Shown: piece after piece, positions 61,871 to 64,000 of the stretch | How positions within the stretch are numbered: the stretch's first letter is position 1 | Layout of the letters: each line of letters begins with the position of its first letter | DNA from: Sphagnum compactum | Taxonomy: Eukaryota; Bryophyta; Sphagnopsida; Sphagnales | Assembly (NCBI GenBank): GCA_965153455.1 | Contig: OZ234499.1 | Span: 4,137,577-4,201,576, forward strand | Direction of reading: 5' to 3' | DNA: 64,000 nucleotides | Position numbers and translations under genes: made by a program | Notes under the pieces: generated by a model | What the model was told of the DNA's origin: nothing | The model's database searches: none | The model's input: the letters and a program-made list of their open reading frames with translations, nothing else

Positions 61871-62445
61871 GAAGCCTCTGGACTTTTGATTTAAGTAATT
61901 GTTTCTTTCAAATCCACCGTTGGATTTTTGTCAAAATTTGATCAGTTTTAGTTTGAAAGGTGTAAAAGCTCCTCCCAAAAATTCAGCATCATCGGTTTTG
62001 CTGTGAGGGAGTTACAAGTGTTGGAAGTAGAGGGTGTTGAAGTGTTTTTCATGGGATGATTTCCATGGGGAAGCCTCTGGACTTTTGGTTTAAGTAATTG
62101 TTTCTTTCAAATCCACCGTTGGATTTGTGTCAAATTAGATCAGTTTTAGTTTGAAAGGTGTACAAGCTCCTCCCAAAAATTCAGCATCATCGGTTTTGCT
62201 GTGAGGGAGTTACAAGTGTTGGAAGTAGAGGGTGTTGAAGTGTTTTTCATGGAATGATTTCCATGGGAAAGCCTCTAGACTTTTGGTTTAATCAATTGTT
62301 TCTCTCAAATCCACCGTTGGATTTGTGTCAAATTTGAATCAGTTTTAGCTCAGAAGGTGTAGAAGGCCCTCCCAAAAATTCAGCTTGATCGGGCTTTTTC
62401 TAAGGGAGCTACGCGGGTTGGAAGTAGAAGGGGTTGTAGTATCTG
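61871..62445 (+). repeat. 199-bp tandem repeat in solo LTR, three copies
   Basis: Units open with GCCTCT at 61874, 62073 and 62271. The first two are closest to each other (both have CATCATCGGTTTTGCTGTGAG), while the third has the TTGATCGGGCTTTTT form of the left LTR. Confidence 0.88.
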
Positions 62446-62884
62446 TTTTTTCCTCAAACTAGGCAAGTGGCTCCTAGCTCCAAGGCTTAAATCTAGATTA
62501 AAAAAAACATAAAATAAAAAACTTATGAGAGTTGTTTAAACATGGCTCCTTTTGTATTAGCTTCCAACTCCAATGCATGTTAGACTACGATGTTGTATGT
62601 AGTTGTTATGACGAACGGAGTGGAAGGTTTCAAACCATCGAACATGACATTGAAATGAACATCAACATACGGCTCCTCAATATTCCATCATGGTGAGTTA
62701 CAATTCCCTCACGATGTTTTGTAGCTTCAATTTGGACACAACGCATTAGATTTTTGGTGAATTCCATTACTTACCTCGAACCACCTCACTTGTTAGACTA
62801 CATTACATAGTAGTTCCACTTCCAACCGGTTTTTTTATTGTGAGTGCATATCTTAGTGGTGAAGGTGTGCAATAAATCCTCACA

Positions 62885-62889
62885 TAACT
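62885..62889 (+). other. Target-site duplication of solo LTR (right), TAACT
   Basis: Matches 60026-60030. Confidence 0.85.
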
Positions 62890-62929
62890 GTTAGGTCAAT
62901 ATTTTTAAAATTTAGGGTTTTTAATTAGG

Positions 62930-63640
62930 GTATTAATAATAGCAAATAATAGCCTACGATATAATAGCAAATAATAACCAATGATAAAATAACTAACAAT
63001 AACCTATGGTAAATATCTTAAAAAACCAACAATAGCTTACAATAAAATATCCAAAAATAACCTATGGTAAGTAACTTAAAATAGTCAACAATAGTCAATG
63101 ATAAAATAATAAAAAAATAATTTAAAATAAAATAGCCTAGAACAGCTAACAATAGTTTACGATATAATAGAATAATTAATAATAAATTATGGCAAAATAA
63201 CCTAAAATAGCTGGCAATCACTTATGATAGGAATATCCAAAAATAATTCAACATTAGATAATTAAAAATATATAGTATTAACCTACAGTATAATAGCCAA
63301 TAGTAATCTATGATAATTAGTATAAAATAACCAAAAATAGCTAACAATAACCTACAATAGAATAACCACCAATAACATATGGTAGTATAACCTATAATAG
63401 TTAATAATAACCTACAATATAATAACCATTAATAACATATGGTAGTATAGCCTAAAATAACCAACAATAGCCTACGGTGAAATAACGTAAAATATCCAGC
63501 ATTGGTGTACAATAGAATAACCTAAAGTAACCTATGGTAAAATAACCAAGAATTGCCTATGGTAAAATAACGTAAAATAGCCAAGAATAACTTATGTTAG
63601 AATAGCTAAAAATTGTCAAGAATAGCCTAAGGTAAAAAAA
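62930..63640 (+). repeat. Degenerate array of AATAGCCTACAATAAAATA words
   Basis: About 700 bp of ATAACCTA(T/C)GGTAAAATA and AATAGCCAACAATAGCCTA words, with units of roughly 25-36 bp. The array ends directly at the tRNA-like module at 63.65 kb. The 67-codon minus-strand ORF inside it is a by-product. Confidence 0.8.
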
Positions 63641-63647
63641 AAATGCA

Positions 63648-63930
63648 TATTCAATGGTTAAGAATTTGTTCCTTAAATATGGAGGTGAAAGGAGGTGAAG
63701 GGTTCAAACCTTCACACTTGCACCTTAAGTTGGTGGGCAAGGTGTTTTAAGGGGCTAGGTTTTTTACTTAGGCTAGGTAGCCTAATGAAGGTTTTGAAGT
63801 GCCTAACCTAGGTTTATAATTAACCATTAATGAATTTATTATTGATGATTTAACTATCAATGAATTTATTATTAATGATTTAAGTATTAGTGAATTTGAT
63901 TAGATATTGGTGAATTAAATTAAATATTAG
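63648..63930 (+). repeat. Composite repeat S4: tRNA-like module plus short-word arrays
   Basis: TATTCAATGGTTAAG (A-box-like) and GGTTCAAACCT (B-box-like, 63701) are followed by CACACTTGCACCTTAAGTTG. CTAGG-type words come next (63755-63815), then TTAATGAATTTATTATTGATG words (63825-63930). The same order occurs at 10.6 kb. Confidence 0.5.
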
Positions 63931-64000
63931 TGAGTTCACCTATTTGTAGCAACTAATCCCCGTTTACTAGAAGGTTGCCCATTTTCACCATGGTAAATTT

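Larger units (their letters stand above)
60031..62884 (+). mobile_element. Solo LTR of the gypsy family at the left end, 2854 bp
   Basis: It opens TGTGAG and closes CTCACA (inverted termini with TG...CA) and is bounded by a perfect TAACT duplication. No PBS or internal sequence follows. From about 60263 it matches the 5' LTR at 1-2429 through to the end. A solo LTR arises when the two LTRs of one element recombine and delete the interior. The purine run AGAGAAGGGAAAGGGGA near 60261 looks like a polypurine tract, but it is present in both LTRs and lies inside this one. Confidence 0.9.

Noticed and set aside
1-62884. One giant LTR retrotransposon spanning the window
   Set aside because: The right LTR has its own TAACT duplication on both sides, and no gypsy 3' interior precedes it. 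The intervening DNA is older than the LTRs.

Overview
The window reads as land-plant nuclear DNA from a repeat-dense, AT-rich and largely CpG-depleted intergenic region. The supporting marks are a plant-type Ty3/gypsy retrotransposon with zinc knuckles and a DGGSG protease, CACTA (En/Spm) DNA transposons with CACTAGTAGAAAA termini, a SWIM-type zinc-finger fragment typical of plant transposase relatives, and wide tracts of decayed repeats. I cannot place the species. No intact host gene, tRNA, rRNA or CRISPR array is visible. Every protein-like stretch is a transposon fragment, an LTR-borne ORF, or an unassigned short ORF.

Left end (1-8.0 kb): a Ty3/gypsy element in + orientation. It has a 5' LTR cut by the window edge, a PBS-like site directly after it, a leader, gag, zinc knuckles, protease, reverse transcriptase and RNase H. 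It carries two in-frame TGA codons and one frameshift, and stops just inside the integrase zinc-binding domain, where it abuts an antisense fragment of a psq-type helix-turn-helix transposase. Right end (60.03-62.88 kb): a complete solo LTR of the same family, in the same orientation, with a perfect 5-bp target duplication (TAACT). Both LTRs carry the same antisense ORF with the same internal stop, and a 199-bp tandem unit present twice on the left and three times on the right.

Middle (8-60 kb): old nested DNA. It holds two related CACTA elements in opposite orientation (44.1-48.7 kb with perfect GGA target duplication; 56.4-59.4 kb), a candidate CACTA-like element filled with a degenerate array (38.9-40.5 kb), and terminal fragments near 10.6 and 55.2 kb. 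A 517-bp inverted-repeat element is nested in the largest CACTA. Two copies of a gypsy-type LTR (9.2 and 40.5 kb) and several degenerate copies of a long non-coding family with tRNA-iMet-like primer sites (14.6, 15.3, 33, 43.8, 51.2 kb) are also present.

Four short tRNA-like or hairpin modules (10.6, 49.8, 55.9, 63.7 kb) lie beside arrays of short CTAGGTTAA-like words. Together they suggest an unusual composite repeat family. Less depleted CpG patches occur at 22.4-27.2, 32.9-33.5 and 53.1-54.1 kb. The history I infer is layered transposition, cytosine-deamination decay and LTR-LTR recombination; the elements do not form a working system together.
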